Origin: Symbiodinium sp. CCMP2592
Lineage: Eukaryota > Sar > Dinophyceae > Suessiales > Symbiodiniaceae
Length of the DNA: 64,000 bases
Assembly (NCBI GenBank): GCA_905221615.1
Contig: CAJNDT010000955.1
Span: forward strand, 45,664-109,663
Direction: 5' to 3'
The translations under genes and the position numbers were made by a program. Shown here in pieces: positions 51,000 through 62,480 of the stretch. The notes under the pieces were generated by a model, which saw only the letters and a program-made list of their open reading frames with translations, did not search any database and was not told where the DNA came from. Position 1 is the stretch's first letter. The number at the start of each line of letters is the position of its first letter.

Positions 51000-52110
51000 C
51001 AGCTGCCATCTGTCTGTGGTGTCTACAAATCAAGAGCGACAGCAAGGCAAAGCTTGTCCTCGCTGTCGCTCTTGATGTGTAGATGCACTCGGCAACAGTC
51101 GCGTTGAAGCCGGACTGGTGAGGAGCAGCATCATCATATTATGATGACGTTTCTCCTAACCAGTCCGGCTTCGCGAGTAGCGGACTGGTACAGTTGCAGT
51201 AACAACGTCCATCGGCAGCGATGTTCCACTGTTGCTGCCAGTCCCAGTGACACTCAGTGTGAGAATCCATTGGAGTGGCCTGCCGCTTGCACATTGCGTA
51301 GCCCAGAAGAAAAAGGAGATCGAGGGACATTGTGCCTCGATCTCTCTCTCTTCCGAGCTGCACCATGTGGGCTGCAGACAACAACATCGACCAGCGACGT
51401 GAGTTTCAATTTCTGGCGTGACATGGCCATGCCCTGTCCTTCTGCTGTGGCCTGGAAACACGCCCAATGCCAAGACAAAGCCGTGCTGCGACTTCTGGAA
51501 CTCCGGGGGTCTGCAGAAAAGGCAGCTCGTTGGGCAAGAAGAACTGCAGAGGGCCTGCAATGCATCGTATTGCACCTGAAGGTCCTTGTACCTGTTTTGC
51601 TCAACCTCCAATAGATCCAGATAACAAGTGCGTCGCAAGCCAAGCAGACCCTGTTGGCAACACGGCCTGCCTGGCTTGCTACACGCTCTGTGTGTGGCCA
51701 TCAAGAACTGAATCTGACCACAGTCTAAGTCTTGAGCTTCTAAGACCCAGGCCGAAAGTGATTTACGAGCGCAAGAGGTGCCATTCAGATGGAATGATCA
51801 GCTGCACCGTCCGAGCTTGGGCTGATTTCAATGCAAATTGCACTCCCATGATGCCCAGCTGCCTCCTCATGCCCGTCGCCCTTGACCCCCACTCGGTGCT
51901 GGATCGTCAATGAAAGCCCTGCCCGACCAGCCCCGCAGAGGACGCCTCAGAGCGCCATGCCATGACCCGAAGGGCGTGGCCACGCTCCCAATGCTCAGCC
52001 CAGCAGTGCCGACCTAGCCACCACCCACTGCTCGAGCAAAGCAGCTTCAGTAGTAGTTGTAGGTGATGAATTAATTTAATAATAAGTACTCAATGTCCGA
52101 CCACAATCCA
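51000..52110 (-). other. Mostly undefined; possible exon at 51660-51500
   Basis: A minus frame with CYLDLLEVEQNRYKDLQVQY near 51650-51560 looks coiled-coil and may be an exon. Two stretches near 51020-51130 carry an inverted copy of a CAAGAGCGACAGC word. Nothing else is supported. Confidence 0.3.
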
Positions 52111-55100
52111 TGACCATACGATGCCCTAAGACCTTGGGATGCGGCACATTTAAATAATGACCCAAGTAGCTGCATCACCTTGTCCTCGATCTGCCGTTTG
52201 CACTTCGTAACGGTCTGCTGGGTCCCGGAGCTGTGCTGCATGGGAAGCAGGCTGAACAACACGGCATTGGCGTTGCCATTGCTGATGTTCTTTGCCAAGT
52301 CCACGGCTTCATCCACCACAATTGGGCCTCCGAAAATTTAATGTCACCACTAGGCAGCACCAAAAATTTAGAACTGGTTCACGGATTAGCAAGGTGCAAA
52401 GTTAAAGCAAGGTGCGCTGGAACGGCCACGCTGTCACGTCGATAATGAAGATGACGAGCCTCAGACAGTCAGCCTTAAAGAGGCCGCAAGCAGGGCCTCA
52501 GAATGTCATGCACCTTAAGCATCCCAGGAACGGGTCGGTGTCCTCGTGCTGTGGCGTACTTGTCAAGCGCGTGATGAGTTGCAAAAGATGCGCATGGGCT
52601 TCCAGCAGGCCGCTTGGGAAAGACCTGTACTCATGCTTCTCCTCCATGATCTTCTCGACCTCCTTCGTGCCTCTCTGGTACCGCTGAGCCAGAAACCGTA
52701 CATCGAGCCCGCCCTGCGGCTGGAGGGCTTGAATGGCTTTTATTAGAGGTCCTCAGTTTGCATTCTGGGGACCTTGACTTGCTGAACCACGGCTTGCCTG
52801 TCTGTTGGCCAAGGCTTTCTTCTCCTCAAAGTAACTGGTCAGCTTCACAAGATCATCCTCCACCTTGGCTTCAGCTTGCTGAGCTGTTGCAGCGGCCATC
52901 TGCGCCGCCAGCCTCGGCAAATCATCCAATGCTTTGTCATTAGTCATTGTCGCACGGTGTCCTATAAATCAGTGGGCTCCCGGCTTTTCTGACTCCAGAA
53001 GTTGCTCTTCCTCGGCCTCTCAACACGTTACAACAAATTCCCAGGCTCAGCAGCACAAAGTAGTTGCAACGTCGTGTTTGACATGATAAATGAATTGAGG
53101 TAATAGTGATACACATCTCAAATTGCCTGCAATTAAATATTGCCAGCTGATCTTCAGTGAGACGGACAAAGCTGCAACAACTTACAATAACACTGAACAG
53201 CAGACAAATAATAATATAATATGCAAATTATCAGAATACTTATTTCCCACGGGAACCGTGCCGCTCTTTGCAAGCCTCCTTCTTCAGCTTCAACATCATG
53301 CCGCGGAAGCAGGCCAGCATGCTGAGGTCCACCGGCGGCACCGACTGCTCTAGCAAATTCTCCAGGTCTGCATCCAAATGTCGGAGCATGAACCTCAGGG
53401 TGAACCAGGACCAGAAAAAAACGCACCCACTGAGCTTTGCCAAACCCGTAGCAAAGCAGACCTAGCAGTCTTCTTGCAGCAACTGAAACGATTTCGTGAG
53501 ATTTCCTGTTTCGCGATCCATCAAGCCCTTCGGAAAGTACTCGTGAGCACGTACCAGAGCAGCCAGGAACAGGGCGCAACGTTTCAAGCAGGCTTCCTCA
53601 GCGACGCAAGCTGCGATATTTTCAAGGCCAGACGACAAGCCTAATGTATCGCGACACTGAAACTTCCAGAACAGGCTAGGATGAGCTTTTTGTACTATGT
53701 AGCCGCTGAGGTTCCACGTCCTTTGAGGCAAAGGGTTTGCGCATCTTCACGTGCAGGTTCTTGTAGTCTTCCTCCATGCGGTGCAGCGTGAGCTCCAGGG
53801 ACTGCGGTGTATTGCTCAAGATATCAGCCCATGGCTTCAACTGCCCGCTGGCCGCGCAGTAATCTCTGTTGAAAAGGCCGTCAGCGATGGGCTCATGATT
53901 GAGTATCTTGTTCATCCCGTAGGTCCTCGACGAACATGGACTTACAGGTCCAAGGCCCTTGGATTTCGGCCGAGACAAGAGCGAGGCTCCGAACCTCTCG
54001 GCCTAGTTTCCGTGAGAACTTTAAGGTCCTAAGCCGTCGGATTTCGGCCGAGACAAGAGCGAGGCTCCGAACCTCTCGGCCTAGTTTCCGTGAGAACTTT
54101 GAGGTCCTAAGCCGTTGGATTTCGGCCGAGACAAGAGCGAGGCTCCGATCCTCTCGGCCTAGTTTCCACAAGTATGGGCTGTCCTCACCATGTCGCTCAG
54201 CTTCTCGAAGACTGGGCCATCCACGGCGGTCAACAGCTGCAGGGCGGCTTTGCTTTCAAGACTTCCAATTCTGTACGCCTCCGCTTCTTTGGCCGCATGC
54301 TCCCACGCCTCCAAGCGTTACAAGGTACAATAAGACTCAGATTCAGACGGCCAATGGTATGGCAGTCAGTCTGTAAGTCAGCAAACGCATGAAACCAGTC
54401 CTCCAACGACCCAACGTCCTCGCACTTCATTTTCTTGACCAGCACGATCTGGTGAACCAAATTGAAGCAGTTTGGCTTCTTCCTTATCGCCGAAGCCATG
54501 GTCACACCTGTCATGGATGTGCATGATTCAGATCCCAATGCTGAAATCAAATTGTGCTAAGTCTGCCGTCACATTTCGTTAACTGCCGTGGCACTGCGGT
54601 TCTTCAGGATGAGGCTGCCCGGGTCCAAATTCCCGGGCATCACCACGCAGTGCACAGTGGCAAACGTCCTGCATCGTCTCTGCATGCATTCACTTATTAT
54701 TATCTAGCCCTGAACATGAACGGCAATGAACTTGCTCCTCCGGACGAGCTCTGGCATCTCCTCTCCGTGCAGGACAAGACATGACTTAACAAATTAAATG
54801 AAGGCAATGCATCCGTCCTACAAAAGAAAATGACCGCAACGTTTCATGTGTTACCGCGCAGAGCCCTCCTTTTACCATTTTTAACCCCCCCCCTGGCCCT
54901 CTTTTACTAATTTCCCCCCCGTCCTTGTAGAACTCGCTGTCTTGGAAGCAAAGCAGGAGCATGAGAATGCCACACACGGATCGCGTCCATCCCTTTGCAC
55001 AAATGATTTTCTGAGGGTCCAGGAGGCCCGCAGCCGAGCTTGAAATCTCATCCGACGCGATTACGAACTGATTCTTCAGACCGCTGTCTTGTCGTTGTGG

Positions 55101-56046
55101 CGCGATGGTCAACGCCTCCACTCCTCCCTGGCTTGGGTCTGTTTGGAACCTTGGCTTCTAGTCAGTCTCAACACTCGCCGGCTGCACATCCAATCCATAA
55201 AGCAAATCCCAAATTAAATGCATCGATGCTGGCCCGTTGATGTACACGAGTTCCAGGAGCTGATAGAGGGAGTCCTCAGCCAAATGCATGATTGTAAGGC
55301 TTTGCCAGGCCCCCTGCAATACCCGACTGCTACCTTAGAGTACATAAACATGCTCCAAAACGTCCCGGGCACGGGCTCCACGTACCCCTTGAAGCCTGCA
55401 TTCGGAGACCAGGGCAGCTGCCAGGGCCTCAGACATGTGGGACCTGCACGATCCACGGTCTGGCAGTATGTCCTTGGCAGCAGACTTGGGATTGTAAAGC
55501 ATTTCTCTGCTGTCCAGATCATGGCACAACAAATTTCAATTCAATTCAGGTTGCTGCACTCGAACACAGAAAGTCCTGGGGCCAAGATTCACACCCTCCT
55601 CAGGTGGAAACTTCTCCTCGACGAACCGCAGGAATTCCAAAACAGTCTCCTGCGAGTGACATGTGTTGTCGGCGTCCGAATAGTAGTTGGCTCCCACACG
55701 CAGCAGGCTGCTCCGTGACCCCACCTGGTTTGCCAACTCAGCCTGCAGGAGGCGTTCGACAGAGCGATGGGAGCTCAGCTTGTCAGACCTCACGTTGAAA
55801 ACACTGTCAGAAATACATTGTCAATTAGAAGGAGACACGGATTCAGCGTCGAATGTTGTAATTGCCTGAACCAGGGAACAACCATGTTCTCAAGCGTTCC
55901 ACATTTGGTGAAATGTCGCTCACGATCATCTCACTTCCCAGACTGGCGTCCGACTTCGCTCGCTTGGGGTTCTTCCCACTTTTGCTTGCATTCGAGCTCC
56001 CCCCCAAGGAAGGTCGACCCAGAGCCGTTCTCTTCGTGCCAGGCAT
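52110..56046 (-). CDS. Unknown intron-rich protein gene, N-terminal exons
   Basis: A likely start is the Met at 56046 (MPGTKRTALGRPSLGG, a basic disordered N-terminus), leading to VSDISPNVERLRTWLFP. Further minus exons in order: 55793-55545 (HRSVERLLQAELANQVGSR), 55525-55205 (SCRSHMSEALAAAL; MHLAEDSLYQLLELVYINGP), 55110-54925 (GLKNQFVIASDEISSSAAG), 54780-54695, 54660-54590 (CVVMPGNLDPGSLILKNR), 54520-54370 (KKPNCFNLVHQIVLVKKM), 54310-54185 (AWEHAAKEAEAYRIGSLE), 53950-53725, 53690-53465, 53440-53245, 52945-52760, 52745-52505 and 52340-52120 (DEAVDLAKNISNGNANAV). The coding is helical and not recognised as any family. A TAA lies in frame within the 55.3 kb exon unless a very small intron removes it. 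Introns hold family F foldbacks at 53968-54159. Confidence 0.55.
53968..54159 (+). repeat. Three tandem foldback motifs (family F) filling an intron
   Basis: Copies at 53968-54003, 54046-54081 and 54124-54159, exactly 78 bp apart, each followed by TAGTTTCCGTGAGAACTTT or a variant and AAGGTCCTAAGCCG. The tandem occupies most of the interval between minus-strand exons at 53950 and 54185. Confidence 0.9.
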
Positions 56047-56539
56047 GCTTGCTGGGCACTCGATGACAGACTGACTGTCAGTCTACACTCACGCAGAGAC
56101 CAATGATGAGCCCGGCCGCAATCGTGAAGCATTGCAAAATGAAACCGAGATTTACTGTCATATTACTATCATCAATGATGGTCCTGCTCAGACATTACAT
56201 GCAATAATACAGCACCGCAACGCACACTCACTGACAGCTCGAGCTGCAGCAGCACATCACGCGCTTTTATTTAGGCTCGACCAGCATAATAATGGCATGA
56301 GAATTCTCAAATGTTTCCCGCGTCTCATAAGCTGCATCGGCAGACGACTTTATCGTTGCCTCTCAGCGACGTCAAGGGAAAAGTCAGCCTGGCCGCAGGC
56401 TCATGTGTCGTAGTGCATTTAATTATTTATTATATATTAACCCATCCGCCTACTAACTACTATGCTTGCTACCTTGACGTCGTCAACGAAATGATGACTA
56501 CTAGCTAATGGCCTGCAACTGCTATGAATCATTATTACT

Positions 56540-57390
56540 AATACGAATAATACTAATACTAATACTAATACTCATACTCATACTCATACTCATACTCATA
56601 CTCATACTCATACTCATACTCATACTCATACTAATACTAATACTAATACTAATACTAATACTAATACTAATACTAATACTAATACTAATACTAATACTAA
56701 TACTAATACCAATACCAATACTAATACTAATACTAATACTAATACTAAATACTAATACTAATACTAATACTAATACTAATACTAATACTAATACTAATGC
56801 TAATGCTAATGCTAATGCTAATACTCATACTGATACTGATACTATCACTTTAATACGAATGCCAATACCAATACCAATACCAATATCCATATTAATACTA
56901 ATATTAATACTAATACTAACACTAATACTACTACTCATACTAATACTAATACTAATATTAATACTAATATTAATACTAATACTAATACTATTACTAATAC
57001 TAATATTAATACTAATACTAATACTAATACTAATACTAATACTAATACTAATACTAATACTAATACTAATACTAATACCAATACCAATACTAATACTAAT
57101 ACTAATACTAATACTAAATACTAATACTAATACTAATACTAATACTAATACTAATACTAATACTAGTACTAATACTAATACTAATACTAATACTAATACT
57201 AATACTTAATACTAATAGTAATAATAATACTATTACTAATACTAATACTAATACTAATACTAATACTAATACTAATACTAATACTAATACTAATACTAAT
57301 ACTAATACTACTACTAATACTAATACTAATACTAATACTAATACTAATACTAATACTAATACTAATACTACTACTAATGCTCTACTAATA
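56540..57390. repeat. ACTAAT hexanucleotide array
   Basis: About 850 bp of ACTAAT/ACTCAT with sporadic GCTAAT and ATTAAT variants; homopolymer-like ORFs (Ile-Leu, Asn-Thr) are artefacts. Confidence 0.95.
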
Positions 57391-57478
57391 CTGCTTTCTG
57401 CATGCCGCACCTTTTGAAAGCTCGTGAGCAATGGGATCGTGGTTGCATCGAGTGTCTAGTCTAACTTACTTGGATTTC

Positions 57479-57630
57479 GGCTGAGACAAGAGCGAGGCTC
57501 CGAACTTCTCAGCCTAGTTTCCAGAAGAAGGATTTCGGCTGAGACAAGAGCGAGGCTCCGAACTTCTCAGCCTACTTTCCAGAAGAAGGATTTCGGCCGA
57601 GACAAGAGCGAGGCTCCGATCCTCTCGGCC
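57479..57630 (+). repeat. Three foldback motifs (family F), two with compensated stems
   Basis: 57479-57514 and 57537-57572 have stems GGCTGAGA/TCTCAGCC; 57595-57630 has GGCCGAGA/TCTCGGCC. Both versions pair perfectly. Spacing is 58 bp. Confidence 0.9.
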
Positions 57631-57684
57631 TAGTCTCCATAACTTACTGGACGACGTGGATCCGCCTGCTTTCACATTAAAAAT

Positions 57685-58152
57685 CTAGCTCTCCTCGCTT
57701 GGTGAAGGGACCCATTCGAGATCCTTCAAAGTTTCATGAATCTCAAAGGCGAGTTTGAACCAGGCGCTCTGGTGGAGGAAGACATCCGTGTGATGCTCGA
57801 GGAACTCCTGGGCTTGAAATAAGAGCGAACCCAAAGGCCTTCCGGCGGCCTCTCGGAGAAGGTTGGCCCCCCGCAGCACTGGAGGAGCAAGCCGGTCCAG
57901 AGGAGTTCGAGGAAAAGGGCCACCTTCCGGACGTTGGTCAGCTTTCAAGCCCATGATGAAGTACTTTGTGAGGACACATGTACTGGCCATAGCTCTCAGC
58001 CAATCAGAATCGGCGTTCGACTCCAGAAAGCAGCCCAAGACCACATCGAGGTTGAACAACTCAAAACCTAAAATCAAAATATCTTCGTGTGGATAATGAA
58101 GCTTCAGGGAGGTCTCCAGGCCAGCAGCAACATCACGGCAATTCAGAATCAT
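57685..58152 (-). CDS. Hypothetical protein exon, 155 codons
   Basis: The minus frame reads as a helical globular protein (DVAAGLETSLKLHYPHED, DWLRAMASTCVLTKYFIM, FLEHHTDVFLHQSAWFKLAF). It ends GluGluSer-stop next to the F cluster at 57.5 kb. It may be an upstream exon of the 45-56 kb gene or a separate gene. No family recognised. Confidence 0.5.
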   Translation of the reverse strand: MILNCRDVAAGLETSLKLHYPHEDILILGFELFNLDVVLGCFLESNADSDWLRAMASTCVLTKYFIMGLKADQRPEGGPFPRTPLDRLAPPVLRGANLLREAAGRPLGSLLFQAQEFLEHHTDVFLHQSAWFKLAFEIHETLKDLEWVPSPSEES

Positions 58153-58461
58153 GGCTTTGCAAAATACAGCTTGAGCAATTGCTGCAGCAATGCATCACAA
58201 CGACAGAGAACAAAACAATGGAAGATTTGCAGCACTGCTCGGCTTGAAGGTTGCAGGCTTTGGGTTTTACTCTGTTCAAAAGCAAGCACAAGCAATGGCA
58301 AGCGAAATGCAATGAAGTTGACATACAAGGAATAACTAATAATACTAAACTCAACCGGCCTAACAACACAGCCATGTCCCAAGAACGGCCTCCCTTCTTT
58401 GTCCGGTATTAATTTGCTTCCGGTGACTTGCAAAATGCTTCGATGTCACCAGGTCAGGCCC

Positions 58462-58525
58462 CAGCCGGCGCATTAGCCCATGTGCCCGGCTGTCATCTAA
58501 CCCCTGCCCCTGGGATAGGTTGGCC
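58462..58525 (+). ncRNA. Candidate structured RNA repeat (family S), copy 1
   Basis: Hairpin 1 CAGCCGG/CCGGCTG (58462-58492) with loop CGCATTAGCCCATGTGC, then TCAT, then hairpin 2 CTAACCC/GGGATAG (58497-58518, one mismatch), then GTTGGCC. GGCCAAC at 58565-58571 could pair with the last word. Confidence 0.4.
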
Positions 58526-58716
58526 TCAAGGCTCTGACACAGGCAAACCGAACGCCTCACACCTGGCCAACGGTGTGGGGAGCAACCCTGATGGGGCAGG
58601 GGTCGACTCCTTAGGTAAGGCATTTAAATCTGCTTCGACTGGCTCTGATTCTGACATACTTAACGCCGACTACTAACTAACAGCAATAAATTTAAATTGA
58701 AGACAGGCAGGATTGA

Positions 58717-59072
58717 GGCCGAGACTAAGAGCGAGGCTCCGAACCTCTCGGCCTACTATCCGGACTAGACTTCAATACTACTTACCGCCGACTAATGAAG
58801 ACAGTGACAGGCAGGACCACCGGATTGAGGCCGAGACTAGGAGCGAGGCTCCGAACCTCTCGGCCTACTATCCGGACTTCAATACTACTTAACGCCGCCT
58901 ACTAACTAACAGCAAATGAAGACAGGCAGGACTGAGGCCGAGACTAAGAGCGAGGCTCCGAACCTCTCGGCCTAATATCCGGACGTCAATACTACTTGAC
59001 GCCGACTAATAACTAACAGCAAAATTATGAAGACAGGCCGAGACTAACAGCGAGGCTCCGAACCTCTCGGCC
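58717..59072 (+). repeat. Four foldback motifs (family F)
   Basis: Copies at 58717-58753, 58829-58865, 58936-58972 and 59036-59072, three of them followed by a CCGGACTTCAATACTACTTAACGCCGACTAA-type tail (shorter variants). The last copy has CAGCGAGG instead of GAGCGAGG. Confidence 0.9.
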
Positions 59073-59150
59073 TACTATCCATTATTAGGCCTCCCTCTTT
59101 GGATCCCCCCGGGGAGGTCCGGACGCACCGTCCTCCGTTGAGGCCACCCC

Positions 59151-59208
59151 CAGCGGGCGCATAGCGCATCGCCCCGCTGTCATACCCCCGGGCTTTGGGG
59201 CGTTGGCC
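59151..59208 (+). ncRNA. Candidate structured RNA repeat (family S), copy 2
   Basis: Hairpin 1 CAGCGGG/CCCGCTG (59151-59179), loop CGCATAGCGCATCGC; hairpin 2 ACCCCC/GGGGCGT (one mismatch); then GTTGGCC at 59202. Confidence 0.4.
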
Positions 59209-59991
59209 TCAAGGGTGGCCGCCACGCGTGGCCACGCAGTGGCGTCAGTGGCATCAACAAGCTCCGGCGGATGGATCGCTGCCCCCACCAACGGCCACAA
59301 GGTGGAACCTGGCAGGTCTCTAGGGCCCCCTCGGCCAGCCCGCTGCACAGGTCAGGTCAAGGCTGCTGCTGATTAGATTCTGCTTCACAGGGTTTAACTT
59401 ACGGCCTTAGGTTCTCAGTGTCAATCGTCGTACAATGACAACGTCATAATAATAGATCTTAGTCTTATCATCTTATTTTATTTCAACTTCCCACAAAACC
59501 ACACAGCCACAGTGACACTGGCTGCAAAGTGATGATAATAATAATAATAAGCGATTCCACATCAGATCTGTATAGTAATTACAATAAGAGTAATAATAAC
59601 TGACAAGACAATCAATGTCAATTCGTGAGAGACACCGTGTCATATGTCGTGACTGAACATTCATTGATTGACATTGAAAATTGACGTGACCATTACCATG
59701 CAGTCAGTCAACGTTACAGCAGTCACTCCTAATACTACTAGACAGTGACAGTCTGAGTCTGCTGAGTAGTAGTAACAGTATTATTATAATTGTCATTGGA
59801 TCCAGGTCCAATGACCCAAGGGCCTCCCCTGCAATCTGATGGCACTGTGCAACCCTCGCCCTTACACCCCAAGTGGGCACCAGGGCACTGGCGCTGTCCC
59901 TGCACGGCGGTGTGTGCCCCCGCATGACTGCCAAACACAGTCAGAGGGAGGGGCCCCTGGTTGTCGCTGCAGGTGAGCACAGGATCCTGCC

Positions 59992-60050
59992 CAACAGACG
60001 CATTAGCCCATTTGCTCTGTTGTCATCCACAGAAGTTCTGTGGGTTGGCC
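59992..60050 (+). ncRNA. Candidate structured RNA repeat (family S), copy 3
   Basis: Hairpin 1 CAACAGA/TCTGTTG (59992-60022), loop CGCATTAGCCCATTTGC; hairpin 2 CCACAGA/TCTGTGG (60027-60043), perfect; GTTGGCC follows. GGCCAAC at 60086-60092 could close a third helix. Confidence 0.45.
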
Positions 60051-60433
60051 AGAAACAGGAACTTGGCACATCAGTCCCAACACCCGGCCAACGGTGTACA
60101 GCTTTCACTGTGGGTAAGGACATCGACCCAGATTCGACATGATATGAAACCTCAAGAAGTGACCAAAGGATTCCACACAGTCCACACAGCACTCATGATT
60201 TAACCTCTGTGTTGAAATAATACTGACTTCTGAAAAAGGGATCGGATGCAAAAACAGACTAAACACGGGAATGCAAAAAGCAGCAACCAACGGCCTCCCA
60301 TGCATGCCGGGGACTGTGACTGTCGCGATAGCGGGCCAAGGATTCGATTCGACTCCGACTCCTTAGCTAAGGCATAGCTTCGACATACGACTGGGACTGA
60401 TTCTGACTTCGACTCTGGAGTTTGACAGGACAA

Positions 60434-60677
60434 GGCCGAGACTAAGAGCGAGGCTCCGAACCTCTCGGCCTACTATCCGGACTTCAATACTACTTAACGC
60501 CGACTTCTGACTAACAGTAAATGAAGACAGGCAGGACTGAGGCCGAGACTAAGAGCGAGGCTCCGAACCTCTCGGCCTAATATCCGGACGTAAATACTAC
60601 TTAACGCCGACTAATAACTAACAGCAAAATTATGAAGACAGGCCGAGACTAAGAGCGAGGCTCCGAACCTCTCGGCC
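60434..60677 (+). repeat. Three foldback motifs (family F)
   Basis: Copies at 60434-60470, 60541-60577 and 60641-60677; the last two belong to duplication copy B. Confidence 0.9.
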
Positions 60678-60755
60678 TACTATCCATTATTAGGCCTCCC
60701 TCTTTGGATCCCCCCGGGGAGGTCCGGACGCACCGTCCTCCGTTTAGGCCACCCC

Positions 60756-60813
60756 CAGCGGGCGCATAGCGCATCGCCCCGCTGTCATACCCCCGGGCTT
60801 TGGGGCGTTGGCC
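60756..60813 (+). ncRNA. Candidate structured RNA repeat (family S), copy 4
   Basis: Duplicate of copy 2 within segment B; same CAGCGGG/CCCGCTG stem. Confidence 0.4.
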
Positions 60814-61428
60814 TCAAGGGTGGCCGCCACGAGTGGCCACGCAGTGTCGTCAGTGGCATCAACAAGCTCCGGCGGATGGATCGCTGCCCCCACCAACGGC
60901 CACAAGGTGGAACCTGGCAGGTCTCTAGGGCCCCCTCGGCCAGCCCGCTGCACAGGTCAGGTCAAGGCTGCTGCTGATTAGACTCTGATTCGAAGGGCCC
61001 AGGGTTTAACTTACGGCCTTCGGTTCTCAGTCAATGTCGTCCTACATAATAATAAGTTTCATCCTTCTTCCCAACCAATCCGCGAGCTATAAATCAATCC
61101 ATGACACCGTGACTGAACATTCAGTATTATTATTATAATTAATGTTGGTTGGAAGCAATCAGCAATTATTGAAAATTGATGTGACCATGCAGTCGTCATT
61201 AGTCTACTACTACTACACAGTCTGCGACAATACAGTTGTCATTGGATCCAATGATCCAAGGGCCTCCCCTGCAATCTGATGGCACTGTGCAACCCTCGCC
61301 CTTCCACCCCAAGTGGGCGACAGGGCACTGGCGCTGTCCCCGCTCGGCAAGCTTGCACCCCTATGTGACCGCCGGCCGCACGGTCAGGGGGAGAGGATCG
61401 TCGACACGGGTGAGCACAGGATCCTGCC

Positions 61429-61487
61429 CAACAGACGCATTAGCCCATTTGCTCTGTTGTCATCCACAGAAGTTCTGTGGGTTGGCC
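61429..61487 (+). ncRNA. Candidate structured RNA repeat (family S), copy 5
   Basis: Duplicate of copy 3 within segment B: CAACAGA/TCTGTTG and CCACAGA/TCTGTGG stems. Confidence 0.4.
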
Positions 61488-61702
61488 AGAAACAGGAACT
61501 TGGCACATCAGTCCCAACACCCGGCCAACGGTGTTCAGCTTTCACTGTGGGTAAGGACATCGACCCAGATTCGAAATGACATGAAACCTCGCGGGCAAGC
61601 AAAAAGCAGCAACGAACAGCCTCCCATGCATGCCGGGGACTGTTTACGGACGAAAGCCGGTCTGTCCCGGAGCTATCCCCCGTGCCGCCACTCCCTGACC
61701 CC

Positions 61703-61762
61703 CAGCCAGCGCATTAGCGCATCGCCTGGCTGTCATCAATCCCTTCCGTGGATTGGTTGGCC
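61703..61762 (+). ncRNA. Candidate structured RNA repeat (family S), copy 6
   Basis: Hairpin 1 CAGCCAG/CTGGCTG (61703-61732), loop CGCATTAGCGCATCGC; hairpin 2 CAATCC/GGATTG (61737-61755), perfect; then GTTGGCC, with GGCCAAC at 61802-61808. Lies outside the segmental duplication, so it is an independent copy. Confidence 0.45.
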
Positions 61763-61921
61763 CCAAGGGTCTCGGCCACTGTGACTGTCGCGATGATAGC
61801 GGGCCAACTGTGGCAGACGACCAGTCCCGGGAGTCCCATGCCCGGCCAGTGGCATGAAGAGGTGTCTTCGTATGGGAAGCACCACACCCCTCTGGTAGGA
61901 CCATCGCTGGGTCTTGGATTC

Positions 61922-62116
61922 GGTCGAGACAAGAGCGAGGCTCCGAACCTCTCGGCCAACTTTCCTAACTCTGCCTCTGGCTAGCTAGCAAAACGACCGA
62001 GACAGGAGCGAGGCTCCGAACCTCTCGGCCTGCTTTCCATAACTGTTCTGCCTCTGGCTACAAAATAAAAGAAAACTATCGGCCGACACAAGAGCGCAAC
62101 TCCGATCCTCTCGGCC
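61922..62116 (+). repeat. Three foldback motifs (family F)
   Basis: 61922-61957, 61995-62030 and 62081-62116; each followed by a CTCTGCCTCTGGCT word, spaced 73-86 bp. The third has lost part of the stem. Confidence 0.85.
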
Positions 62117-62295
62117 TAGTTTCCAGAACTAACTCTGCCTCTGGCTGATAAACAAAGTGCAAGCTGCACCACTGAAACCGCAGGCCTCTGGGTGTGCACG
62201 ACATTGCACAGCAAAAGGTACCTGCCCGGGACTCTAGAGATGGTTTGGGTACTATAATTATTGGTTTCGTTTCGGGAAACAACAAAGCCTCTGTC

Positions 62296-62340
62296 GTGTC
62301 TGTCTGTCTGTCTGTCTGTTTGTATGTCTGTCTGTCTGGG
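62296..62340. repeat. TCTG tetranucleotide tract
   Basis: About ten TCTG units with a TTTGTATG interruption. Confidence 0.9.
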
Positions 62341-62480
62341 GCTGTGTTGCAGCCTTTCCTAAAGCCTAAGCTGCCTTGCCCGACAAGTTTCATGACACTT
62401 TGCGAATGCCGCGCCTCTGCTTTTGATCTTGGATTTGCGAGGCTCCCAGAACTTTGGCTTTGCTTTTGTTCTTGGATTTC

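Larger units (their letters stand above)
58915..60160 (+). repeat. Segmental duplication, copy A
   Basis: Matches 60520-61590. The left part is offset by 1605 bp (for example AGGCCTCCCTCTTTGGATCC at 59087 and 60692) and the right part by about 1440 bp (GGCCTCCCCTGCAATCTGAT at 59821 and 61261), so an indel of about 165 bp separates them. Confidence 0.9.
60520..61590 (+). repeat. Segmental duplication, copy B
   Basis: Partner of 58915-60160, more than 90 percent identical by eye over the aligned parts, carrying its own F and S copies. Confidence 0.9.

Noticed and set aside
58462..61762. Family S repeat as a tRNA-Asp-derived SINE (CTGTCAT looks like an anticodon loop)
   Set aside because: The bases after CTGTCAT do not pair with those before it as in a tRNA; they form the separate second hairpin. 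Kept only as a remote option.
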